Assembly (NCBI GenBank): GCA_964036275.1 | Contig: OZ038434.1 | Span: 9,877,060-9,941,059, forward strand | DNA length: 64,000 nt | Reading direction: 5' to 3' | From: Litoditis marina | Taxonomy: Eukaryota > Nematoda > Chromadorea > Rhabditida > Rhabditidae | Part shown: positions 47,508-57,896 of the stretch, piece after piece | Layout of the letters: every line of letters begins with the position of its first letter | Numbering within the stretch: the stretch's first letter is position 1 | Position numbers and translations under genes: made by a program | The notes under the pieces: model-generated | Told to the model about the DNA's origin: nothing | Seen by the model: only the letters and a program-made list of their open reading frames with translations | Database searches by the model: none

Positions 47508-50500
47508 ATGAACAGACTTGTTCTGGTCGCTCTTTTCGTTGTTACGGTTGCATCAGCTAACGACGCAACGACTCCTGGTTTGTTTTTGAAATGTAACCAA
47601 AAGGTTAGATGAAGATGTTCGTTAATCAAAATTAGAACAAAAAATCTAAGACGGAAACACCACGCTCAATGTGGTTGTGCAGGCAACGTGTTTTAACCAA
47701 TACTCACAGCTTTGTAGTTTCAATGAGATATTCATCCGGTCGAAGCTTGAATTTGAGTAAAAAATGAGATCTCTACGATTAGGATCACGTTTTATTCCCA
47801 TTAAATGGGATTAAAACGTGAAGAACAACACGTTGCTAGATGTGCGAATGAGCATTACCAGTCGTAGGCTTCGATGGACGCAGAGCTGGGGTCAGAGGTC
47901 GTGGTGGATCAGAAGGCCGGCCTCGTGGTCGTGGTGATATGAAAATCGAGCGAGTTAGCGACGAGAACATGGCTAAACTTGCGGAACAAATAAAGGTACG
48001 TCCGGAAAAGTTGGAAACTCAGAGTGCGAATCTTATACGTTTTTGCCAAATATCACACCATAGGGATCGTGGCAATCTTCTCCCTTTTCTTTGACGAACC
48101 TGGATGTTCTGCCTCTATTTCGATGCTTCACGTCGCGGTAACGCAAGTAGCAGTAGTGGAAACATGTGTAATTAGCTAGAAACCACTGACTAGTTTCAGT
48201 TTCATTGTAGGATGCAAGCCCCTCATCTCGTGAAGAAGCAAAAGTCGTAATTAAGAGCTGGGTAGCTGCTCTTTCTGACGATGAACAGGTATATCACTAT
48301 TTTATACTGAGATTCATACGATTTTTGAATATCGTATGTTATAGTTACGTTTGTACTATCTAAATTTTCTCGCTCTATTCTCTTTCTCTATTATAGAGAG
48401 TATTCGAAAACCGAAAATTTGGACAAAAGTGGAGTTTGCAATACAAAACAGACATAAGAAAATTAGAATATGTATTGTAATAGTTCCAGTGCGGGTAATA
48501 AGCACTACAGGCATGATTTGTTATCATCAAGTAGTTGGGTTCTGTTCTAATTCCACTTTGAGCAGGTAGTTAAAATATCTGTCCATCACCTGAAACATAT
48601 AATTATCATTTAAAGTCATATAGCGTTTGCTCTTTTCGAAGCAAGGTGTATGTTTCCCTTCCTCACTATGTTATTAGTTTCATCCCGTGGCTTTTCGATC
48701 CAAAATCGTTTTTAATAGTTATCGAACGAAAATAAGGCCTCACTCTATGTCTTCTAGTTTTCAATTTCTCTCCCTAAATGTCACAATTGGTGTTTTCAGT
48801 TGAATTTGTTCTATTCCGCCATAAACTGCAACGTGGGCGCTTGGTTTCGAACTTTGATCAACAAAAAAACTACCTCAGGAGATGACCACACTGGCACAGG
48901 TTACTTACAGGCCTTCATAGTACGTATGCTAGAAGATATCGGCACCTACATCCCATCCTGCGTCTCCTCAAACACGCTGTTTATCTGCTCTTACATCCCG
49001 CCGGGATTTTAGAGACAAAAAATAGTGAGTCAGAGCGAGAGACGCAGTATGGGATAAAGGCGCCGGGATCTTCTAGCATACCCACTTAGAGCAGCCAGTA
49101 TTGATGAACATCGTGCTTGCAAAAAGACGAGACATTTCCAAGGCTGTGTCTAGTGAACATCCTGCCTAATAGATCCCAACCTGCATCTAATCAAATGAAC
49201 GTTATGTATGCTATTGCATCTCATGCTGAATACGTATAAGAAGAAATATTTTGCCAAGCAAGCAGAATGAAAACACTCAAACAATTGTTATAGTCGCCGC
49301 TAACGGAAAGACTGGAGGGTACTGTATATCTCACTTACCGCTGTGTACGCACACAAGTCTTCGATCCCAAAGCTTGCCGGTTATGTGCTCTAATAGCGCA
49401 ATGGCCCTGCTACGAAACTTTTGCTCTGCTCGCAGGTTCGATTCCGGGAAGAGACAGAAATTTATAAATTTGACGTTCACTATACGTTGGTTCTCTGCTT
49501 GACTTACGAAGCTCGAAAAAAGAGAATGTCCAATCTATGGTTTAAAGTAGTACGATTATGTGGACCAATCCCGTGTGAACGGTGTTTTGAACTGCAATTG
49601 AAAAATGTATTGCAGTTTAAAGGACTGAAGCGTTAGGATTGGACCACATTTTATCAATTTATCTTATCACACGCTTCATTTGCGTAATAAATTCATTCAT
49701 TCATTCATAATCATCCTTTCAAATGCACGTGTTTCCGGTCTTTGCGTTGTGTTATTTCATTTTGTTTTCCAGGATGTTCCAGCTCCTCTCCTACATGGTT
49801 ACTTCAGTCAGACATTAGCTGGAACTCCTTTCGTAGATGGAATCATGAGCTTCACCTACTCAAATGAGTCGCACTCGGTGACTGCCGCGTGCAGGTCCAC
49901 TTCTCGGTTTATTATCTCGAGTACTGTTTTGATAAGTTTTGTAAACAAGTTCGAAGGTTTTAAAAACAAGAAGACACGAATTTAACAAAACAGTACGTAT
50001 GCTAGAAGATCCCGGCACCTTCATCCCATCCTGCGTCTCTCGCTCTGCCTCACTATTTCTTGTCTCTCACATCCCGGCGAGATGTAAGTGCAGGGAAATA
50101 GCGTATGTTTGAAAAGACGCAGAATGGGAGGGAAGGGCCGGGATCTTCTAGCATACGTACTCAGGGTATACGGTGTGAAAACTGTTGAGCGCAAGGTTTT
50201 TTTCCGGTTTTTCTCAGTTCATTCCGTTTTCAACCGTTCGAACATCTAAATAGGAAAAGGCCTACAGTATATATTCTTTCTTCAGCTCAATCGATCCATA
50301 TATTGATAACAACGCAGCTATCGTGGCAAACGGATACATTATTTTGGATTTCGCTCACAAGAATGTGTCCTTCCCTGGATATTGCAACTCAACGGATGAA
50401 AAATGGTGAGTATAACTCAAATCGCTGGAAATAATGTTTTGTAGAATGGGTACGCAGTTACCGTTGACGTCAGGTTAACAATTGAATAGACTTAGATAAG

Positions 50501-50908
50501 AATAGTTTTATTTGGTCGGAATGTTGCTATAAAACAGAACTACCAATTCAAATCCTCCACTATCAAAATAATGAAGCATAGTCAGTGCCAACTGAAAGGA
50601 CGGGGGGGGTACTGTATATCTCAATTTCCGCTGTGTACAGACACGTGCATTCGGTTCCAGAGCCTTTTTGCAAGTACTCTTGTAGCGCAGTGGCTAACGC
50701 ACAGTTCCGAATCTATTGCTCGCAGGTTCGATTCCGGCGAGAGACCAAAGCTTATAAGGATGGCGACCGCTAGATCACACTACCGAAGACTGCAACGAAG
50801 GATTGTCTAGCTAAACGTTCTTCTACATTGTTGATTCAATTGTTCCCGCTCAGGTACATGGGTGTACCTCCGCTCAAGATCGATAAGTTGGAGTGTATAT
50901 TGAACTGA
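47508..50908 (+). CDS. Small secreted protein, family not recognised (7 exons, 232 residues)
   Basis: Exons: 47508-47577, 47862-47995, 48211-48288, 48800-48919, 49773-49894, 50286-50405, 50854-50908; all phases agree. The N-terminus MNRLVLVALFVVTVASA is a clear signal peptide. It is followed by a Gly/Arg segment (GVRGRGGSEGRPRGRG), a charged helical part, and a region with conserved-looking Cys/Trp/Tyr (INCNVGAWFRTL, FPGYCNSTDEKW) ending in YMGVPPLKIDKLECILN. AATAAA is at 51049-51054. Exon 4 can end at 48919 (donor GTACGT from a MITE) or at 48899 with a different acceptor in exon 5; the first uses the stronger sites. Introns 4 to 6 hold a SINE-like repeat, a fold-back MITE and two GTACGTATG elements. 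Probably extracellular; function unknown. Confidence 0.8.
47786..47822. repeat. Short palindrome in intron 1
   Basis: CACGTTTTATTCCCATT is followed after one base by AATGGGATTAAAACGTG; 17-b arms, one mismatch. Confidence 0.7.
48919..49086. mobile_element. MITE, GTACGTATG family, copy 1
   Basis: Starts AGTACGTATGCTAGAAGAT and ends ATCTTCTAGCATACCCACT; the inverted ends continue inward through CATCCCATCCTGCGTCTC and GAGACGCAGTATGGG. 168 b, non-coding. Its first base is the last base of exon 4 in the preferred gene model. Confidence 0.9.
49304..49462 (+). mobile_element. tRNA-derived SINE-like repeat, copy A
   Basis: It shares GGTACTGTATATCTCA, CCGCTGTGTAC, TAGCGCARTGG (A-box-like) and CTCGCAGGTTCGATTCCGG (B-box-like) with the copy at 50592. 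Order and spacing fit a tRNA-related body with a 5' unrelated part. Confidence 0.7.
49541..49657. mobile_element. Fold-back MITE, GGACGATTATGTGG family, copy 3
   Basis: TACGATTATGTGGACCAATC at the left and GGATTGGACCACA at the right, with TGAACTGCAATTG / ATTGCAGTTTAAAG inside. It lies in intron 4 of the secreted protein gene. Confidence 0.8.
49992..50161. mobile_element. MITE, GTACGTATG family, copy 2
   Basis: Perfect ends AGTACGTATGCTAGAAGATC and GATCTTCTAGCATACGTACT, 170 b, with CATCCCATCCTGCGTCTC and AGACGCAGAATGGGAGG inside. It lies wholly within intron 5, 0.9 kb from copy 1. Confidence 0.9.
50592..50747 (+). mobile_element. tRNA-derived SINE-like repeat, copy B
   Basis: GTACTGTATATCTCA, CCGCTGTGTACAG, TAGCGCAGTGGCTAACGC and CTCGCAGGTTCGATTCCGG in that order. 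It has the clearest A and B boxes of the four copies. It lies in intron 6. Confidence 0.75.
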
Positions 50909-51500
50909 TCTCCAAGAATGAGTATCTACTCGAACCACGATTGCCCTGAGCTCATCTCGTATTGAGAACTTGTTAATTGATTTTACTTCAAGAAATAGTA
51001 TTATGCATATGCAATGATGAGTTCTCTATGGTGAAAAGAATGTATATGAATAAATATTGAGTGACAATATGAATTGTATTCCTTCATACTACTACTAGTC
51101 TCCAATCATAACTCCTATACTGTTTTGTTCTCAGTTCCGGGCACCCAATGGGAGACGGGAAAACTGAACTCCACGTCAACTCCCTGGGCTTAATACCAAC
51201 ACATTACCTATTAAACTCATCCGAAAACCGGTTTACAATAACTTAAGAAGGGGTAGGTTCTGGGAAAGAGAAGGGGGTGGTACATACACTACTTGGGAAA
51301 ATCGGTTCAAATAAAAATTCCATTTCTGACAATACAGATTCAACTGAACATTGAACCAGATTCGCGTAAACTTTCATATTGGAACGTCAAAACGAGTAAT
51401 CATATTGCTCTCAGTGATGTTGTTGTTTTGTACATATAGTGGACGTTGCACAAAACATATGACAAAAAAACACGCCAATTTCTGATAACGAAATCTCCGC

Positions 51501-51570
51501 TCTAAAGGAGGACGATTAGGTGGCCCAATCCCGATTATGTGGACTAATCCCGTGTCAACCGTCCTTTAAA
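51501..51570. mobile_element. Truncated or rearranged fold-back MITE copy
   Basis: AAAGGAGGACGATTAGGTGG, a second GATTATGTGGACTAATCCCG, then ACCGTCCTTTAAAG. The middle of the family consensus is missing. Confidence 0.6.
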
Positions 51571-52000
51571 GAAACCGTTCCGCTATAATTTGAGTTTCCC
51601 GAAAAATTTAGAAAGCTCAAAAAAGTTTGTTGATGTCTTCCCATAGACAATGAAAAAACTTTCTGATTGAAAGTTTGTAAAATTTGCATAACGTCAAGCA
51701 ATAAAGTATGGGGCATGAACATTTTCACTGTGACGCAACTTGACTTGTTGCATTTACATCTAGATTTATTTTCATTTTTTAAGCTCTAATTGTGTTGTCG
51801 TATGTGATAGAGTGTTTTAAAATCAGTCTTGCACTTCTATAGGCTGTTTCAAGCATACCCCGTACGCAACCCCCCCTATCGGTGTCATTACGTAAGCCGC
51901 TTTTCTGAGAAAACGAAGCAAGATAGGGATATAAAAGTATATATTTTCGATAATGGTTTTTAATTCGCCATAGGGTCAGATTGTTAACTTAAAAGTCAAA

Positions 52001-52099
52001 ATTAAAGCGGGACGGATTCTTTAAACTGCAATTGAAAAATGTTGTGCAGTTTAAAGGACTGAAGCGTTGCGAGTGGACCACGTAATCGTCCTTCTTCAA
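52001..52099. mobile_element. Fold-back MITE, GGACGATTATGTGG family, copy 5
   Basis: ATTAAAGCGGGACGGATTC and the matching end CACGTAATCGTCCTTCTTC, with the inner pair TAAACTGCAATTG / TTGTGCAGTTTAAAGG. Confidence 0.75.
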
Positions 52100-52884
52100 C
52101 CGGACAGTTGGTAATGCAAAGAACATTAGGAGTGACGCCAGGTCGTTAGGATTGTCAATCGCGTTTAAAATTTCCTTGTTTCGATTTTATTCGCACGTTT
52201 TTAAAAATTTCACTTTTATCCAGTTTTGGGACTACATTCAAAACGAGACAAACCACAAATTTTTGTTGACTGAGTTTCGAGTTCTATTTCAACGGAGTGT
52301 TCCACGAATTGGCCACATTTTCCAATTTCCCCATTCTTCTGGTTTTTCGTCAGAATTACTGATAGAATGTTGATCACTCAAATGTTAAATGGTCAGACAG
52401 TATTTGAAACAGTACAAAACCATCACACTACAACAAGTATACAAGACAGTGAGAAGGAAAGCACGTTTCTAGTACAATAGTACATTTACCGTAACAGGTC
52501 TTCCAACAGGATATTTCTTCCTGGTTCTGCCCCGCCAACACCAAGGGACATTGATCAGTGCAATCGCTACGAAAAAATGACGACTTCAGACAAAACGTAA
52601 CCTACGTGAAATAATCACGTAATGTACGTCAGATGGCCCTAAATTGCGAAACTGGTACTCATATACAATAAAACATTGCATTTTGTAACTCAATTGATAT
52701 GTCCACGGGTAGAGGCTAACATACATGTTCAACAATATAACTTTTAAAGTTAATCAGTTAGAACTGAATTCGAGAGCTCTGTCTTTATGTCGTTAATTTC
52801 TCTCAAGAATTCAGTGTTCTGTTCGGCTTTTTGATGTTTGCGCGGGCTGTTTCAAATCACTGAAAATTAGTGTAAATCCATTAG

Positions 52885-55844
52885 GAACGCGTGGCCAACG
52901 AAATGTTCACCGCGCTCGCGAACTGGCTAAGAGACGACCTCTCAAAAGTCTCCGAGAGAAAGGTTGACTGTACTCTAGATACCACAGACCTAGAGAACAT
53001 CACTCAATTAAATCTTACTGGTGAATACATACTTTTCTTTCCCATTCCCTCCCTACTCTCCGTTTTCACTCTTCAAAATCAATGTCTCAGAATAACTTGT
53101 TTCCTCCTCCGCCTCTCTTTTTTCTTTCCCCTCCCTCTCTTTCTCTCTTCCTCCCTCTCTCTCTCTATTAATTATTGTGTAGGGTTCTGTCGGTTATATC
53201 TAAGGTACACAAGCTCAAGCGTAACTAGCTATCTCGTTCCAAACTCTAAACTTTTCAGAGAATGTTGAGAAAAACTATTCTTATCGTGTTTGTAATCTGT
53301 ACCGAACAATGTATGAAGACAGTGCCAACTGACAGTAGGTTTTGGTTTTTTTCAGAGCTGGACACAAACTCTACTGTCACTTTAAAAGGGTTTCACTCAT
53401 TTTCCTAACGACACATTCTGTAAGAAATCGTCATCCGAAACCTTTGACGAAATGCCATGGCGAACTCTCGTAGAAATCTTTGCCAAAGTAGCAGGTCACT
53501 TTTATAGCGACGAGAGAGTGTGCCGGTCATTATGACAAGTTGATTGCAGAAAATTGGCGCCATTGTTTCTGAGAACTAAACGAGCTATAGGGGTGCCAAA
53601 TTTATAAATTACGTCTCTCGCCGGAATCGAACATGCGGGAAAAGATTTGTAGCAGGGCGCTTACCACTGCGCTATTGGATAACATATCCGGGAAGCTTCG
53701 GAAACGTATGAGATATACTCCCGCCTTTCTGTTGTCTGCGACTTTGTGCATTAGTTTTTTATGTTCTCAGCGACGACAGCTAGTCCGGATACAAGCAGTA
53801 CATCAACTACAACTACCACAACAACAACAACAACAACAACAACAACCACGACAGCTGGTAGGGACTGGTGACACATCCACAGATCATAGTTATTTCTCCC
53901 TGTTATAGTTCTGGCCATTTCCATTGCGACTTGGCAGCCTGCAATGAATATTCCAGGCTACCCAGAACGATTAGCACCCCAGATTTCTGCGATTGACCAC
54001 CTACCAAAGTGAGAGAGTGTGGAGGTCAATGAGGTCGCAGACATCTGCGTCTTTTCGACCTGCGCGTTCTCTCGTTGAGGTCACTACAAAAGTGGCTAGC
54101 CAATTGGCTGGGAATTGTCTGTGTACTTTTCACCCCCTTTGCAGTTTTCAAAAACGGCAAATATTGTTTTTTAGCGGTTGTTCATATTCATAATAACACG
54201 TGAAATTCTGATTTGCAGGAAAAGTTCAAAGCTGAAAACTTATCGAATTCACGGAGAAAATCTTGGTTCAGTTCATAAATATTATGATGTCTGGATGTTT
54301 TGTCTCACTCATCAGTCAGACACCATTGAACGGGATTACCCTACATACTCCGAAATCTAATCATCGAATCACAGTGACCAACGAAAATGTCTGGCTACAC
54401 ATCATAAATCAGATCTACAGTATGTTCGCGCAACTCCCTGCGCATTTCTCATGTACCCATCTCCATATATATGGGTACAACCATGTCATGACCATGAGTG
54501 GACATGAAAATAAACGAATTAAAAGAGAAGAGATTGTAAAAAGTTGTAAGAAGAAAGAAGGGGTAAAGGAGGACAGAATGGAAAGCTAGTTCAGGTACCC
54601 CCGGAGTACCTAAACATAACGTGCGCGCCCCCAAACTGACTAAAACATGTGAACCGTAAGCAAACTACGTTTGTTAGTTTAAGTAAAAATAGGTACATGT
54701 TAGTTTCTATTGAGCAGCTCTCTCATTTACACTTTCTCTTCTGTGCCCCTTTAACTTTGCGGTGTTTTATAGCGCCAACCGGTTGTGCTTCCTGCTCAGC
54801 GAACGACGTTAGTCTGGAACCTGGCACGCCGCCAGTAGCCGATGGGGATCCCGAGGTCACTTCACCTACATTGGGGTACGATCGCAGTCAAACCATTTAA
54901 TTCGATTAAATCATTCTAATTTCATGTTTAAGTGAATGCTTCATGATTTTAGATTATGACTGGGCAAGGGTTCACCTTGAACGGAAATATCCAGATCCAC
55001 CTATTAATCGTAATGAATGGCAGAGTTTAATTGTACCTCCTAAATCGGTTTAATTGTGTTAGAATTTTCTATAAACACAAATTTCATGTTTCCAACTTGG
55101 TGACTACTGTGGAAACTATATGAGTGAAAGTTTGACCTTCATTTTTATGAGCGTTCAAGTTCAGAAATTTTTCCAAGCTATAGATTATCAAAACTTCTCT
55201 CTCGAAATCTAACTTTAGTCCAATGGGCACAAATACGGACGGCTGTGCTACCGTGACGGCGTCATGTGATGTCCCGGCTGGACTGGATGGACTGGCCCTC
55301 ATGGAGGTGGGGCAGGTTTATTCTCAAATAAGTAAATATACAAATATAAAAGCTGCCTGGATTAGCTCGTATCTGCTGTTTGGAAATCAATCATATATAT
55401 ATATGTAATTATTCATTCACTTTTATGCCATCACACTCTTCATTGTCACATATACAATTACCTGTTTCTTTTCGTTTAGCTTTAACATAATTTATTTTAG
55501 TGGCCAAATACGTATTACACTCAATAGATAGTAAATTAATCTACGTGTGATGTGCACGTGTTTTGTAACGACTTATTGAATCCTCCCTCCGGATTTCGTA
55601 ATATCAAGCGAAAACAGATGGAAATTGTCATCAAATCAAAGTTGGGGTACACAAGTTGAATATTTTTCAGTTCAACGATGACAGGATTGGAAACCCAGGT
55701 GATTTCGGATCTAGTTCAACAGCTGATTTGGTCTGTAACGCCGACGGGTCGTGGACATTCACGATGGATGGAGTCAGCATAAGGCAGGGTTCATACTTTT
55801 TGCTGCCAACTCTGGCAGCAGCAGCAGCAACATGCAAAGTGTGA
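52885..55844 (+). CDS. DUF281 secreted poly-threonine protein, 3' end interrupted by a transposon
   Basis: Exons in phase: 52885-53020, 53259-53321, 53771-53857, 54773-54875, 55219-55306, 55671-55844. A first exon with a signal peptide was not found. Exons 1-2 encode a charged helical part with two Cys; exon 3 is a Thr-rich linker with over a dozen Thr in a row; exons 4-6 match the nematode DUF281 pattern: GCASCS, DGCATVTASC, FNDDRIG, then LVCNADGSWTFT. DUF281 proteins normally end just after an ITxVxC-like strand. Here the frame enters an element at 55783 and stops at 55842-55844 after a short foreign tail. Exon 2 uses a weak donor (GTGCCA), and upstream exons may belong to another gene. A poly-Gln reading of exon 3 is out of phase with the others. 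Likely secreted; function unknown. Confidence 0.65.
53612..53725 (-). mobile_element. tRNA-derived SINE-like repeat, copy C
   Basis: Reverse complement of the copies at 49304 and 50592: CGCCGGAATCGAAC (B box), GCGCTTACCACTGCGCTA (A box), AGATATACTCCCGCC (5' part). It lies in the intron before the poly-Thr exon. Confidence 0.7.
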
Positions 55845-57681
55845 TTATCGATCGTGCTGCCGACTGCAAAACTTGCTGCCGGCAGCAAGCAGCAACAATC
55901 TGCTGCCAACTCTGCGTTCATACTTTTTGCTGCCAACTCACGCGACATTTGTTGCAGTCGGCAGCAATTTGCTGCCGACTCGAGCAGCAGTTGCTGTTTG
56001 GTCGCTAGCAAACTGCATGACATGTTGCCAACTCCTTTTGATCCATGAAACATGGTTTTTACTCATTTTCGAACGTTTTTTAACTTTTTTTTTTCATGGT
56101 AGGAAAGTTTAGTTGATATTTTTAGCAGTTAACACCTGAACATTGGTTTTATTTTAAGAGTTAAATACTTTACGTGAAAAGGTTGGCAGTTTGAACCTGG
56201 ACATGGGTTAATGAATCAGATATGGGGTAGTCGACCACGGGAATCGAACATGGACATAATGTTAAAGGTGGTGGGGGGGGGCTAAAGTATCATGGTGGCC
56301 AAAACGAGTATTTTCGAACCAAAATTTCGCGGATGTGGTAATCGATCATGAGAATTACGAATATCGATACGGAGTTGAAGGTGGTGGGGGGCTAAATTAT
56401 AAATCTTCCGAATTCATTCGTATTGGGTCAAATTTTACCAAAATTAGGATATTTTTCCAAATTCAAACTTTCCTAATTTTTCCTTTTTTTCGTCTTTTTC
56501 TCTTCCATTAAAAACTGCGCAGCGTAGTACCATTAGCGCCCGGTGCTCGACGACCACCAACGCGAGGCCCCAGCGTACCATGAGATGTGGACACAGTTGC
56601 GGACTTAAAAACAGTAAAAGTTTGAATTAGAAAAAATATTTCTCGGAGCGGGTCACCTTTAACGTCAAGTCGATATTCGATTTCCCTATCGTTAACATCC
56701 TCTTTTCTGGAAGTTATACCCCTTACGAAGGAATTTGAATAATTTATACTTTAGCCCCCCACCACCTTTAACATGTTGTCCATGTTCGATTTTACCCCAT
56801 ATCTGATTCATTAACCCATGTCCAGGTTCAAACTGCCAACCTTCTCACGTAAAGTGTTTAAATAAAACCAATGTTCAGGTGTAAACTGCTGAAAATATTA
56901 CTAAACTTTTCTACCCTGAGAAGTCCAAGCTTGAAACGGTAACTCAAAACGTGTTAGCTGAAAAGTCTCCTATTAGCACGCTGAATCGGTTTTAGCGGAA
57001 TTGTCGCCCACTCGATTCGCCTTGAGGGGGAGGTCATTCGATGAATAGAAAAGGTCCCACAAAAACATGTTTCTCATAAGTCATAAGCCCAGAACCCGCT
57101 GTGCCCTACATTTTGCCCCTAATTTATCGATCTTTTTCGAGTGGATCCACATTGGACATTTATCCCAAATCACTTTTGCGGTTGTAAAATGATCATTTCT
57201 CCGCCTGCTACGATAATAATTTCGACTTTTTTTCAATTTTTGTCGCGACGCGTGCGTGAGTACCTAGAAATTACTTGTTCCGCTTCATATCGAGTGGAGA
57301 CATATAGTAAAGATGAACGTTGTAATCTAGAATTCAATATGTCTACAGGCTACTGCCGAATGTCATAAAATTTAGTCCCATCGGGTGCAATTACGACGGA
57401 TTCACATTCTATATTGTTTAAAAAAAATTATATCCATCTGGAGTTTTCAAAAAATATTATAATGAAAACGGTTATAAAATATTATAAAAAAAACTAAGTA
57501 GCTAAGTAAGTATGAGATTTTTGAAAAAATAAAATCTGAGCAGCAAAATGCGTTCATCCTTTCTTGTCGCCATTTCATGCTGCCAACTCCGGCAGCAACA
57601 ACATTTCGGCAGCGCTGCCCAAATGCTTGGCAGCGGCTGCTGCTGCTGCCAGAGTTGGCAGCAAAAAGTATGAACCCTGCC
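55783..57681. mobile_element. 1.9-kb inverted-repeat DNA element, PIF/Harbinger-like MITE
   Basis: 46-b perfect terminal inverted repeats (55783-55828 and 57636-57681) start GGCAGGGTTCATACTTTTTG and end in repeated GCAGCAGCAG. They are flanked by the direct repeat TAA at 55780-55782 and 57682-57684. Three-base TWA duplications and GG-starting ends are known for PIF/Harbinger elements. No transposase frame is seen, so it would be non-autonomous. It lies inside the last codons of the DUF281 gene. A second inverted-repeat element is nested within (56098-56915). Confidence 0.9.
56098..56915. mobile_element. Nested fold-back element inside the 1.9-kb insertion
   Basis: 56098-56290 and 56748-56915 are long inverted copies: GTAGGAAAGTTTAG and CACCTGAACATTGG at the left, CCAATGTTCAGGTG and CTAAACTTTTCTAC at the right. 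Both arms carry a (T)AAAGGTGGTGGGGGG / CCCCCCACCACCTTTA block. The 450-b centre is unique and non-coding. Confidence 0.8.
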
Positions 57682-57896
57682 TAACTGTTACCAAGCTCTT
57701 CTGCTCCTACCTAACCTTTTAGTACGGAATCAAATATCAATTAACTTGTGCTGAACACCCAGTACTTAAGTTTTGCTAATAATGAATATTATTGTTCCCA
57801 TTGAATTGCGGACCTCTCTGATCTTCAAGCTCTCTCATGAAGGAGTGGACAGTTCACTATCAGTTATAATGAATACTATTCTTACAAATATTTCAG

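Noticed and set aside
53633..53908. Poly-Gln open frame
   Set aside because: Out of phase with the flanking DUF281 exons; its front part is a SINE-like copy read on the wrong strand.
53909..54003. Extra DUF281-gene exon reading NIPGYPERLAPQIS (CUB-like look)
   Set aside because: Phase can be made to fit, but the next exon it needs (54219 on) soon stops or requires a weak donor; direct joining of 53857 to 54773 is simpler and matches the family layout.
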